From Pagrus major (Eukaryota; Chordata; Actinopteri; Spariformes; Sparidae): a stretch of 64,000 nt of DNA. A model generated the notes under the pieces. The model did no database searches. It saw only the letters and a list, made by a program, of their open reading frames with translations, and was not told where the DNA came from. Location: NCBI RefSeq assembly GCF_040436345.1, contig NC_133238.1:11348150-11412149 (forward strand), in the 5' to 3' direction. Both the position numbers and the translations under genes were made by a program. Below are positions 13,301-23,600 of the stretch, piece after piece. Within the stretch, counting starts at the first letter, position 1; every line of letters begins with the position of its first letter.

Positions 13301-14902
13301 TTCACCATTTCCCGATTGACAAGCAACTGAAAAGATGACAGGTAGTGAAATCTGGAGGCACATCAGGCCATATTTCAAGGTAAAACAACATATCTGATAA
13401 CCCGTTAGCTGACGTTAGCACTCGACCGCTTCCTAGCTAACGTTACCGTTTCATTACATCCAGTGTGTTTCACCTTCAAGCTTAAATAAATAAGATTTAT
13501 AAATATATTGTCAATTAGAAATAATTAATACTTTTCCTGTTACATCGTATCACTATCAAATGGTGATATTAGCTAGCATGGCCGCCATGTGAATATGGTC
13601 TATAGCTCATGAACGTGCTAACGCAAACACAACAGACAAACTTCGGCCACTACTATGTCATCTTATGCCGATAACAGTCAACAAGGCGAGTATCGGCCGA
13701 TAAATCACTGCATCCCTATTAAGTATGAAGCTACAGCCAGGGGACAGAGAACTTAGCTTAGCATAAAGACTGGAAAAGATCACATCTGTGAATCTAGAAG
13801 CAGCTAATTTTTGACATATTTGCTTTTGACAAGCATTTAATAGATTAACAAAATAGTGTTGACTGAGTGTTTCAGCTCTACCCAATATATCTGCAAGCCT
13901 GTGCCAAAGAAGCATTGCCAAAGCCTCATGGGAGCTGTAGTTTTTGAATAGCTGGACCTTTATCTTTGCTAAAATGCAAACCAGAGCTGCATGTAATGGT
14001 TAAAAAAATGATATTGTGGTTATAGTGAAAGATATTTTTACATCCCAATTTTCATTTCCACTTAAAAAAAATATTAACATCATGATGATGTGACATTTGT
14101 TGGGGTCAATACCACACAGACATGTTTTCTGACATCTGGAGAACAAGATTTGTAGGCGAGGACATGTCTGCAGCACCACAGTGATGTATTATAATGCTCT
14201 TGGACACTATTTATAAATTGCGGCTTCTTGCTATTTGGATATTGCAAATATTCCTTGGAGAGCATTTTGACTACAGGGTGTTGGTTAACGCTGGCACCAG
14301 GAAATTCAGGACACAGGGATTAACAGAAGTCCTCCCAAGGATACAACACAATATGATCTGCTTATAGGGAGGTTAAAATGTGAAATCATATGAATACAAT
14401 GAACACAAAATTGCAGTGTCAGCCGTTTTATGAAATCAGGTCACACACACACACAAACACTGCCCACCATCACACACACACAGACACACACACACACACA
14501 CAGACAGACACACACAGACACAGTTACCTGTGTGAAGTACAGGTTGAGCAGGCAGAGGGTGAAGAACTGCAGGCAGACGGGGCAGCAGTAGAGCAGCCAG
14601 TAGGCCAGAGGCTGCAGCTGGTTCGCCTGCACCACATTTTTAAAGTAGAAAGAGAAGAGGGTCGTCCTCAGCGCGGCCCACAGCAAACACAGAAACAAAA
14701 ACACACTCTGGTAGCTGAAGCGCTTGTGTCCGTAGTGCAGAATGAGCCAGAGCTGCAGGTAGACGAAAACAAACAGGAAAGAGTAGAGGACGGTGTAGAC
14801 GGTGGTCAGACTGAGCTCCAGTGTTGGGGAGATTGCAGCTCCATGGGACTCCTTCAGTGAGGTAAACAAATGGGAATTAACCTCCTCTCCTGCCGAAAAC
14901 AT
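5571..14902 (-). CDS. gpr137c: Integral membrane protein GPR137C (7TM lysosomal protein), 8 coding exons
   Basis: Exons in transcript order are 14902-14528, 9376-9327, 9154-9047, 8934-8796, 7687-7538, 6334-6209, 6107-5983 and 5856-5571. All introns are GT-AG, and the exons total 1359 nt (452 aa plus stop). The start is the first ATG after an in-frame TAG at 14921-14923; the GTG at 14908 is upstream. TM1 lies at about residues 33-55, TM2 67-87 and TM3 99-124; four more follow in exons 3-6. Family hallmarks are [82 protein letters not shown] and [15 protein letters not shown]. The wording is closer to GPR137C than to GPR137 or GPR137B, and divergence from txndc16 matches human synteny. GPR137 proteins are reported at lysosomes, where they promote Rag/mTORC1 signalling. 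The tail is expanded and carries TPQN three times. Intron 1 (9377-14527) is large and holds repeats; the others are 0.1-1.2 kb. Confidence 0.95.
6430..6800. repeat. Tandemly duplicated interspersed repeat in gpr137c intron 5
   Basis: Two diverged copies (6430-6575 and 6576-6732) begin with the same TGCTAAGCTAAGCTAATCAC word and share the tract around ATGATAGT, the CATGTTGTATTTAC block and a CTTGCTTCCAGTC end. A third, partial copy starts at 6733. The TTCCAGTCTTTATGCTAAGC word and the TGGCTGTAGCTC word that follows it are typical of an abundant teleost non-coding repeat. The unit length differs (146 and 157 bp), so the copies have diverged by small indels. Confidence 0.6.
7340..7378. repeat. 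(CA)n microsatellite in gpr137c intron 5
   Basis: An almost pure run of about 19 CA units, with an imperfect CAGACACA flank upstream. A smaller run lies at 7453-7469. Confidence 0.95.
9730..9932 (-). mobile_element. Reverse-oriented partial copy of the MITE seen at 1897-2228
   Basis: Shared words in reverse complement include GCTAGCTGCA, GGCTAAC, GAGCTAAC, CCCCTATTTG and the CTGCACCTTTAA end at 9921-9932, which matches the TTAAAGATGCA end of the full copy. The other end is not recognisable. It lies in gpr137c intron 1. Confidence 0.5.
9981..10105 (-). mobile_element. Second reverse-oriented, truncated copy of the same MITE
   Basis: It repeats the CTGCTAGCTGCACGGCTAAC word of the previous copy with a diverged continuation (GAGCTAACTAGC, then TTTGAGTATGAATTCAAACA near its end). 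No terminal TTAA end is preserved. It lies 48 bp from the preceding copy, so the pair may reflect nested insertion or local duplication. Confidence 0.45.
13727..13776 (-). repeat. Short reverse copy of the repeat at 6430-6800
   Basis: The reverse complement reads TTCCAGTCTTTATGCTAAGC, then CTGGCTGTAGCTTC. The same words occur in the third copy in intron 5. No further extension can be traced. Confidence 0.5.
14442..14521. repeat. CA/CAGA microsatellite directly after the gpr137c exon 1 donor
   Basis: About 80 bp of CACA and CAGACA units, with one short interruption. On the gpr137c transcript it reads as a UG-rich tract starting 6 nt downstream of the exon 1 / intron 1 junction at 14528/14527. 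Such placement is known to influence splice-site use in other vertebrate genes. Confidence 0.9.
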
Positions 14903-15309
14903 CTCCACTGTGGGCTCGCACTAACACATGGGATGATGCTGGGAAGGCGAAAACATTCAAAGTGGGTCAGCCCTGGGCTAAATTCTCCGCGGATGACAAA
15001 AAGACGGAGGGTATTCGGGTGAAAATTTGCGACAAAAGCAGTTTATTCTGAAAAGAAGTGGCATATTGAAACAGCGCTGGTGCTCAAATCCGGTAGGTTG
15101 AAGACAAATTTGGGTGTAGTTTTTAAAAAGCGTGAGGTCCAACATAGAAGGAGGGACAGAAAGAAAACAAGAGAGGTCCCCCTGTGAATCTCTGCAAAGC
15201 TGCTCTCTGCAAAAACAACTTAAGGGGGGAAAACCTCCAGATCAGCTGTGATGCAGCTCTAGACCCGCCCCCCTTGTTCTCAAATAAAATGGCAACTGGC
15301 TTCGCGTTG

Positions 15310-15320
15310 GCCGCCATCTT
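15310..15320 (-). promoter_or_regulatory. YY1-type site of the gpr137c promoter
   Basis: On the minus strand this reads AAGATGGCGGC, the full YY1 consensus in the orientation typical of sites lying just downstream of vertebrate transcription starts. It lies to the left of four CCAAT boxes, as expected for transcription towards gpr137c. Confidence 0.65.
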
Positions 15321-15446
15321 GGCTCAACAGCAGGCTCATTTTCATGCGAAACAGCTGACTCCAGAGCCACGGATTCTAGCCAGTTTCCGAGCCAAATCTC
15401 CCAAGCGAAAGACGTCCTCACGCCCACTTCCTGACTGCGCCGCCTC

Positions 15447-15587
15447 ATTGGTCGAACCCGCCGCCCAGCCTCCACAGCTCTCCCGCTCCATTGGTTTATG
15501 ATGATGTCAGCTGTGGCAGTGCCCGCCCTCTGTGAGCCTGTGATTGGTCACTTGTTCAAGTCAAAGCTGTTCCCCGATTTTATTGGC
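15447..15587 (-). promoter_or_regulatory. Cluster of four CCAAT boxes (NF-Y type)
   Basis: ATTGGT occurs at 15447-15452, 15490-15495 and 15543-15548, and ATTGGC at 15582-15587. These are CCAAT boxes on the minus strand. Spacings are 43, 53 and 39 bp, about four to five helical turns. CCAAT clusters of this kind are typical of NF-Y-driven TATA-less promoters, including those of ER-stress and housekeeping genes. They could serve gpr137c, or both divergent genes. Confidence 0.6.
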
Positions 15588-16939
15588 GCAAAGATGCACG
15601 TGGGCGTCTCTCGCAGGGAACGAGGCATCAAAACAACATTTTGCAGACGTTTACGTCAAGTTACTAAGCAACAACCAGCATTTACGTAAACGTTTTGTTG
15701 CCTTCAAAATAAAAGTATTCATGGACTAGTAAGCTTTCATTTCACCCATAGAAAGTCAATTCAACTATTTTATGTTAATGTATATGGAAGATGGATTAAC
15801 ATAACCCTTACCCTCTTATACATTTTAGTCAGAATTGACAGAAAAACAACATTAATTATTCTACATTGGTTCCATTAAAGTCAATTTCTGCCTAGATAGA
15901 TAAATGACAGTGTGTAGCAGTGTAGCTGTGTCATTATGTTGCACATATTATAATTTTATTTTATTTCTATTTTTTTATTTTGGTGAACATTCTCAAAACC
16001 TGTTCGTAATATTCTCTGCCACAATGTCCTTTTATTGTATCACCCAATGTCCACATCTCTATATTACCAGCGTTATATTGAACAAGTGTGACCACCTGAC
16101 AGCCTGTGTGTGTGTGTGTGTGTGTGTTGACTGTGTCCCTCGCTACTCCTGTAGGAAATAAATGTGCAGATCCTGATTCCTGGTCTGAGTGGTGTTCTTC
16201 ATTTCATAAGCAACCACATTAAAGTTGCTACAGAGGCATTAAAATCTATTTTTTAACAAAAATAACTATGCCTTTCAAAATAAAGGTACTTAAAAGGGCT
16301 CTTAGCAGAAACATGATGTATATATATTAATGTTGTTAACATCTTGTAATCAATCAAATGTAAAGGTTCATGGACATGAATGGTCTTCTATTAGATTTGA
16401 GAACATGTACCTGGCTTAAATTTTATACAGCTGGGTTCTCATCACACTCTTATAATATCATTTTCGTCTTCATTATACTGACTACGCAAAACATAGCCAA
16501 GCGATCAATAATGATTTTATTTTGAAGGGATAACAGGAAGTACTATAATAACTACAGCAGCTTTAAAGATGGAGCGTCAGTTTTAATGACACAATTTTCA
16601 AATGTCACTCTGCAGCTTGCTGAAATATATTCTTGCTGACTTGCTTTGATCAAACATTAGCGACCTCTCCCTCGGAAATGTTCCGACATGTATCTGTAAA
16701 TGTGCAGGTGTTAGCGTGAGCTAGCTGTTTGAAGCCATGGTCGAACATCCCTCAGTGCATCTGTGATCCAGCTAGCTAGCCTAGCTAATGAGCTAGCTAG
16801 CATTAACTACATTCCTAAGTTAGGAGAAAGCGCCATTTTTGGACTTTTTTCTGGACTTTTTACACTTGAAGGACAGGCTGCTGCTTATTATTCGCATCAT
16901 AATGTCTTTATGTCCTTCTGCCACGGGGTTAACTGTGGT

Positions 16940-16997
16940 TTGTAACGTTTGTTCCACCTGGAAAGACAAAAGTTGAAGTTTAACCCCACTGCCTCAG
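16940..16997 (+). other. txndc16: Possible 5' non-coding exon of txndc16
   Basis: A donor-like CAG/GTAACA lies at 16997/16998. The first coding exon of txndc16 has a clear polypyrimidine acceptor ending at 17216, 25 bp upstream of the ATG, so at least one upstream non-coding exon is required. This is the nearest plausible donor. The left limit of the exon is arbitrary here. Confidence 0.3.
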
Positions 16998-17241
16998 GTA
17001 ACACTCTGCTAGCATCTTTGTTATCACTGCTTTCTTTTTTCTCTCTCACAGCTCATGTGTCCATATTCAGTTGCATTTTGCCATGAACCATTTATAAATA
17101 AAATAGTGTAGGTCATATGAAATAATAGTGAACATATTGTAACCCATCCTGTCATTCAGAAAGTATCCTTTTCATCATGTTTGTCTACTTCATTACAACA
17201 CATTCCCCCCCCACAGAGAGCAGAGCAGAGCCTGTTCCTCC

Positions 17242-20200
17242 ATGATGTGGTGGCTGTGCATTGCAGTCTTCCTGCTGTGGATGAGGTCAGGAGGATGCAC
17301 AGAAAAAGCCAACACGTCAGACCTGATTGAATACACAGCTGCAGACTTCTATGAGAAACTGCATTCTGGGAAGATGATGTTCATCTATTTCGAGCATCAA
17401 GGTATGCTGCCCATTCTGTAGTAAAAGGAAACCAAGCAAGCTTTTTTCACACATTTTCTAATACATTAATAGGTAATGCAATACATTTGTGACTATAACT
17501 GTGTAGTAATTTACATTTGCAGCTCCGAAAATATTCTTTAGGTACATAAAAAGGCAGTATATACTGTATATATAACTTGATATAACCAGATTATGCAACT
17601 ACAAAGAGACACAAGACAAACAGCAAAGAGACCTGCAATGACCAAGAGACAAAAAAGGCCACAGAGATGCTCAAAACAACCTTGAAGAGACACTAAACGA
17701 CTGCAAAGAGATGTGCAATGACCAAAAAAGATGCAGAATTACAACAAAGAGACAAAAAAGGCAACAGAGATGCACAAAGCAACCACAGAGATGCAACATG
17801 CCCACAAAGAGATGCAAAATAGCTACAAGAAGACACAGAATGACCACAAAGAGATTTAAAATAACAACAAAGAGACAAAACACGACCAGGAAAGGATGCA
17901 AAACAATGACTGAAAGACACAAAATGACCACAAAGAGATGTAAACAACCTGAAAGAGATGCAAAGCAACGGAAAAGAGACACAAAATGATCAGAAAAAGC
18001 TGCTTAACAACTACAGAAAGATGCAAATCAACTACAAAAACACGTAAACCCACCACAATGAGATTTAAAATGATCACAAAGAGATCCAAAACTACTGCAG
18101 AGAGACACTAAAGGTCTGCAACGAGATGCAAAACCACCACAAAGAGCCAAATTCATATTGTATTTTAAGCCTTTTAACCTGCTAGTCGGGTGTAACATTA
18201 TTTCCCTTTGTATCCAGTGTCTCCAACCATCTCTCTCTTCCTGGTGGAGTTGGAAAAGTCTGCTGACGCACTGCAGGATTATGGGGTGCTGGTTGGCAAG
18301 GTAACAGTGTCATGTGCTCCGTCTTTAATTAAAGTTGACATTAAAGCTCAAAGTTTTGATAAGTTGAAGTGAACGGTTAGAGAGGTGGTAGTTCAATACA
18401 TTTTGTGTTCTTTCTGTTCAGGTCAACTGTAATAAAGAGCTGGTTCACACGTACTGCACAGAGGAGAGGGTGCTGCACACAGCTTTTCTGTTCAGGTACG
18501 TTGTGTTGACGTGAAGATGTCACTGGTGGTTAGGCAATAAATACAACAACAACAACTATATAGAATATCACTCTGACAAAGGCAGACTGAAATTAAAGTC
18601 AGGAATTTATCACAACAGACATGGAAGACATGTATGTATATTGGCATTGTCTTTAATCTCCCTCAGGGGTGGTAAAGAGTTCTTGGGGTTTGATCTGGAC
18701 ACCGTGTTTGACGTCAACTCCATAGTCTCTGAAGTCTTGTTGTAAGTAAACAACATTCCCTCAAAATGATATATTACTTATAATACTTGACAGTCAAAAT
18801 CAGCATCTTTCTCTCTGTCTTTACCCTCCAGTGCCATTCTGCGTGAAGAGGTCAAGTACGTCCACACAGACTCCGACCTCCTAGCCATGGAGAAGGCAGC
18901 CAGAGGGAAGAAGGATATTGTGCTGGGTTACGTCAGCAGTCTGGGAACACAAGGTAACGAAAGGAAAGACTGTGGATATACAGAGGCAACCAAGAGTGAA
19001 AGTAGTTGTGTGTGGGGTCAGTGCTAGAAATGATCTGGCTAATGTATTTAAGGACTGATTAATGACTCATAGATTGTACTGTGTAAGGCGGTGACTCTGA
19101 ATGACTAATCAGATTAATTGTGTTGTTTCTGCTGATTGTCTTGCTTAAGAGCACAGATCGATAATGGAGACAGCGTACGTGTACGGAACCAAATACCAGT
19201 TCATCCTCATAACTGGAGGCCCAGTCTTAAAGCACTTAGGGTAGGTTCTTTGAGGAAAAAGCTGTCTTGCCTGTGGAGAGAAGTATTTTCGACAAGAAAA
19301 GTTGTATTTACTGTGCGTCTCTGTCTGTCTTTGTTTCAGTGTCAATGAGTTTACTCACTCGTCTCGAGTGTGGTTCCTCCACTGTAGAGATCATAGTGGG
19401 TTCACGACCCCGATGCCCTCTGAGCGCTGCCCTTTGACACTCATGAGGAAACCCCTGTCCACCCTCAGCCTCCACTCCTTCCTGCAGCTCATGGAGGCTC
19501 CACTAGTGGTCAGTATCACATAGATGAAGATACACTGGTACACACTTCAGCAACTAAAGTCTAGAGCTGAAAACAGTTAGTCTATTAATCATTAATCAAC
19601 ATGATTTGTTCTACTTTTGATACTTTTGATTGTTCTTTGTTCTAACTCGATCCATTAATTGATGAAGTCTGTTTTTTTTAATGCCTTTTAAGTCCAAAAC
19701 TTCCTAACTAAATTTTTCTTAAGTGGCAGTAGGCTATCATTTTCATCTTTATACGAAGTTCTCCCAAATAAACATTTTTAGTCTGATTTTGTAGCAAAAA
19801 CAAAATATCTTAAGGGCCAAAGTAAATAAAAAACATTAATTGTACATTGTGTGTTTCTCCGCTGCCAGTCTGAAGTTTACGACGACCCCTCCTCGGTCCA
19901 GCCCCCCCAGTTCCCCTACCAGCAGACCCCCCAGGTCTTCCTCTTCTCTCGTCCCGCAACCGGGCACCTGGACCGGGACACAGCCACCACTCTGGCCTGG
20001 AGGCTCCGTGGCCTCGCCCTGCTGGTGCTCGTACACAGGTACACATCATCGCTTTAGGCTTTGTTTTGAAATGACCAACGTTGATTAATTTTTCTGTAAC
20101 TCCACATAGATTTTAATCTTGTTATCGCTTTTGATTTTGTTATGTTTTGCAAATATTCTTTTTTCTTTTCCTGTATTTACGTAACCAGATTGTATTCTTT

Positions 20201-20652
20201 ATATATTTTTTCCAGTAACAGGCAAAATCATCTTTTATAGCCGTCTCATATCCGTCTGTTTGTGTGTGTGTGTCTGTTATCAGGCAGAGTCCCGCAGTGA
20301 AAACCCCAGATGAATACAATGCTGCTTACAGGCTGAATGAAAAGGTATGATGGTCACTTACATACAAACATACCAAACTAAGCGTTGTTCATACCTGTTT
20401 GTTTTACTTTATTGTGTGTGTGTTTGTGTGCTTGGAGAGTTCAGAGGTGGAGTATTTGACCTTACACGACCTCGATGAGGTGATGGACCTCGTCGCAAAC
20501 CAAGAGAAAGAGGAGGAGGAGGATGATGAAGAGGAAGAGGAGGACATGGGCGTGGTGGATGATGAGGAGGATGATTCACGTTTTGGTGAATGTCTGATTT
20601 TAAAATGAAGAGAATGAAAGAGAGGAATCAAACAGCAGCAAAGGAGGGAGGA

Positions 20653-20683
<31 letters not shown>

Positions 20684-23600
20684 ATTTACTGTATCTAATG
20701 TGTATCTCCATCTAGGCAAGCTGGACGATGAAGTTGCAGCATCTGTCTACGAAAACCGAGGCGACGTGACGGACATGGACTCAATTACCCAACTAACCTC
20801 TGACAACTTCCACGCAGCGGTAGCTCAAAGCAGCCTGACAGTGGCGCTCTTCTACCTCAGATGTAAGACACACTCTCCCTACTGTCCGAAGAAGGAGGGG
20901 AAGCAAATGTGTATGAATTCAAATAAATGTGTAATGAAATTAATTGTAGTTTCTGTTTTCACCACCAGGGGATGCCGTTTCCATGGTGCTCCTCAACTCT
21001 TTCATTGAAGTTGCAGAGAGACTTGCAGGTAAACTGCAGAGCCCTTATAATGGGGGTTTTGAAGTACCTTAATTACGACCATGAGCAGTTTATCACAGCT
21101 GCAGCTCAGAACATGTAACCGTCCCATTCACCTCACACAGTACCTTTGCTTCACATCACTCCACTCTCACTGTTTAAAAACCTCTGCCTTAAGGTGCGTT
21201 CATGAAAACCAGGAATTTGCAACTCTGATCTAGGAAGATATTTCTTTGTCTTTACGCAGTGATTCATTGTAATAATGTATTTATTTTAATAGTTCCTTAT
21301 GTAAGTCAGTCAAGTCAATGTTTGCCTGATTGATAATTCCTTCAGATTCCTCAGTCCAGATGAGCGCTGTTGACTGTGGAGAGTGGACTGACCTCTGTGC
21401 AGCTCAGCCCGGCGGCTCCCTCCCGATCCCCTTTCAGCCGATCACTTCCTTCCCCAGCATCTTGCTGCTCCGCCCCCAGGAGACGGCCCAGCACTACAGA
21501 GGCATGCTGGGTACTGAGGCACTACATCGCTTCATCATGATGTGAGAATGTTTCTAAGAATCCACAGACACGAATATGACTTCGATATCATATTTCATCA
21601 TCAGGTGCGTTTTACACTTCCAGTTGAGTTCAGTCATCACGGAGAGTACTAGGCAAAGGCAGTGTTTTACAGATTAAAGATTTAACAAAATGCAAAGATT
21701 GTATCAGAGAGATGTAGTGAAATTTAGATTATTGGACAGATGAGAACAATCAGATTATAGTGTTTAGATTACTGGTGAGCGTCTTTTATCTATTAAACCT
21801 CACTGTGGCCTTAAATAAATCAGTTTTTATCTGCACAGCTACAAATAAACACACACAGGAAACACACTTGTATATGAGCTTGGTCATCTGAACAGCAGGA
21901 CATAATAAATCCATGTCGGGGAGCTTTTATAAATACATTTTATGTCTGAATCTTTGAGTCATTGCTTATATAGATGTGCAGTCATGTTTTCTATAAAAGC
22001 TTTTTTGTCCTGTGATGGCCTGGAGGCTCAAGCCGTGCTTTTCTGTCATCATGTCTTGACTGAGGAGCGTCTCCTCAGAGCAGAGACAAATCAGGCCAAT
22101 CAGGCCATAATGTTGTGGCTGTTCTCCTGGAATACCTTCATTTCTGTACCTTTAACCTCTGCCAGGTCCTCTGTACTCATGAGGCTCTCTTGCCTCTTTT
22201 GCCTTTAAAGTTTTGTTTATAAATGCTTATTTTTTCTTTTCTTTAACCAGGAGCCACCAAGCTTCTCCTGTGCTACTGTCCACCCAAGAGGAAGTGACAT
22301 CATTCATTCAGGATGTGCCTCACACTGAGCTAGCTGGCTATAAGCCTGACAGAGTGCTGGGGCTGTTCAAGACACAAGCACACACAGGTAGGAGGCTGTA
22401 GTGCACTTTATGTTTAATGATTCTTTTGTAAAATTCTCCAGTTGGTGGAGATGCCTCAAATAGCTTTTGAAAGAAGATCAGCATCACCAAACCTAACGTT
22501 TCGTTCCCTCTGGACCTTCTTCAAGAGTGTTTCAAAAGACTCTTGATAGAGATCCAGGGGTCGAGAGTGTCTGTTAGTGAAATGTTATGTTAAGTGGAGA
22601 TGCCTCAATAGCTGAAGCCAAAACCAGGACTTCTTCTTTTTTTTTTTTTAGTGAAAGCAATATTGTTTGGTGTAAAAAATCACAATATATATATACAGAT
22701 TTTGAACTTTTTGAACATAGTTAATACAAATATTATTAGAAATTATAAACAGCAACAAAGAAAACGACAGTACTCAAATTGTAAACATACAAGAGACTAA
22801 AACAAAAGGAAAAAAAACAAGTTAACAGAAATAAAGAGATAAATACACATTCAGGCACGTCACCCTGGCTTATTGGACTTTTTCACTTTTTAATAGATCC
22901 AGCAATTGTGTCTCAGTTAGTCCAGATAAGTTGTATCCCTGAAACTTTGCTTAAAGTGTTATTGTTGTATATTTTTCCAACTGCTGACCAAATCCCATGG
23001 GAAGAGGAAAAACTAAGGGGTGTGTTAGTCTGCCTGTCGGCACTTCCTGAACTTCCAGGATTCAGGAAGTTCAGTGACAGAGTGACAGAAATATGAGTTT
23101 CCCAGACACCAAAACACCACACAACAATTTCGAATACTTATCAATTCTGTATGATCGGGAGGTAAACAGTGGAAATGCAGAGGTAGTTTCTGAAGTACGC
23201 TACCAAGAATGTGTGTTTGTTGATGTGCTCTGGCAAAAGATGAACCAGGTTTTTCCTCTCTGTGTGTTGGCCTCCCCGCTGTGTCAACAGACTGACTCTG
23301 TTCAGATGATTGATGGAGCTGTGTTTTTCACACAGTGCTAAAGAACTCAGCTTTATTGAGTATTTCTTGCAGTAGCACGGTGTACGTGGGGGCTGAGTCA
23401 AAACAAAAACAGTGTCACTGACTGACGCTCCAACAATGGAGCTCTATGGCACAGATGAATAAGATATATCAGGCTTTAGATAGACACAAACCACAACAAA
23501 CCAACTTAAAAGATGAGAAAATGAAACTGATAACACAAGACAGACCAGGTCGCTCTACAACCTACTCTCTTTGAGAACCACAGACCTGTCCACTGTCCCT

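Larger units (their letters stand above)
14903..17216. promoter_or_regulatory. Divergent promoter interval between gpr137c and txndc16
   Basis: The two start codons are 2.34 kb apart and face away from each other. The half next to gpr137c is richer in G+C and CpG (about 15240-15660) and holds four inverted CCAAT boxes. A YY1-type site lies at 15310-15320. The half next to txndc16 is AT-rich apart from a GCTAGC-rich stretch at about 16700-16805. A (GT)n microsatellite lies at 16105-16127. Transcription start sites are inferred to be near 15300-15400 for gpr137c and left of 16997 for txndc16. Confidence 0.6.

Noticed and set aside
14390..14860. 156-codon ORF on the plus strand
   Set aside because: Antisense shadow of gpr137c exon 1 joined to the CA microsatellite.
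14903..14908. Start of gpr137c at GTG 14908
   Set aside because: The first ATG after the upstream stop is at 14902, and vertebrate genes rarely use GTG.
17671..18089. Hydrophobic ORFs of about 77-103 codons on the minus strand and a basic one on plus
   Set aside because: All three come from the 21-bp minisatellite in txndc16 intron 1; the frames are open only because the period is a multiple of three.
22443..22616. Short direct repeat (GTGGAGATGCCTCAA) in txndc16 intron 14
   Set aside because: Only about 20 bp is shared and no element borders could be defined; chance or a minor local duplication.
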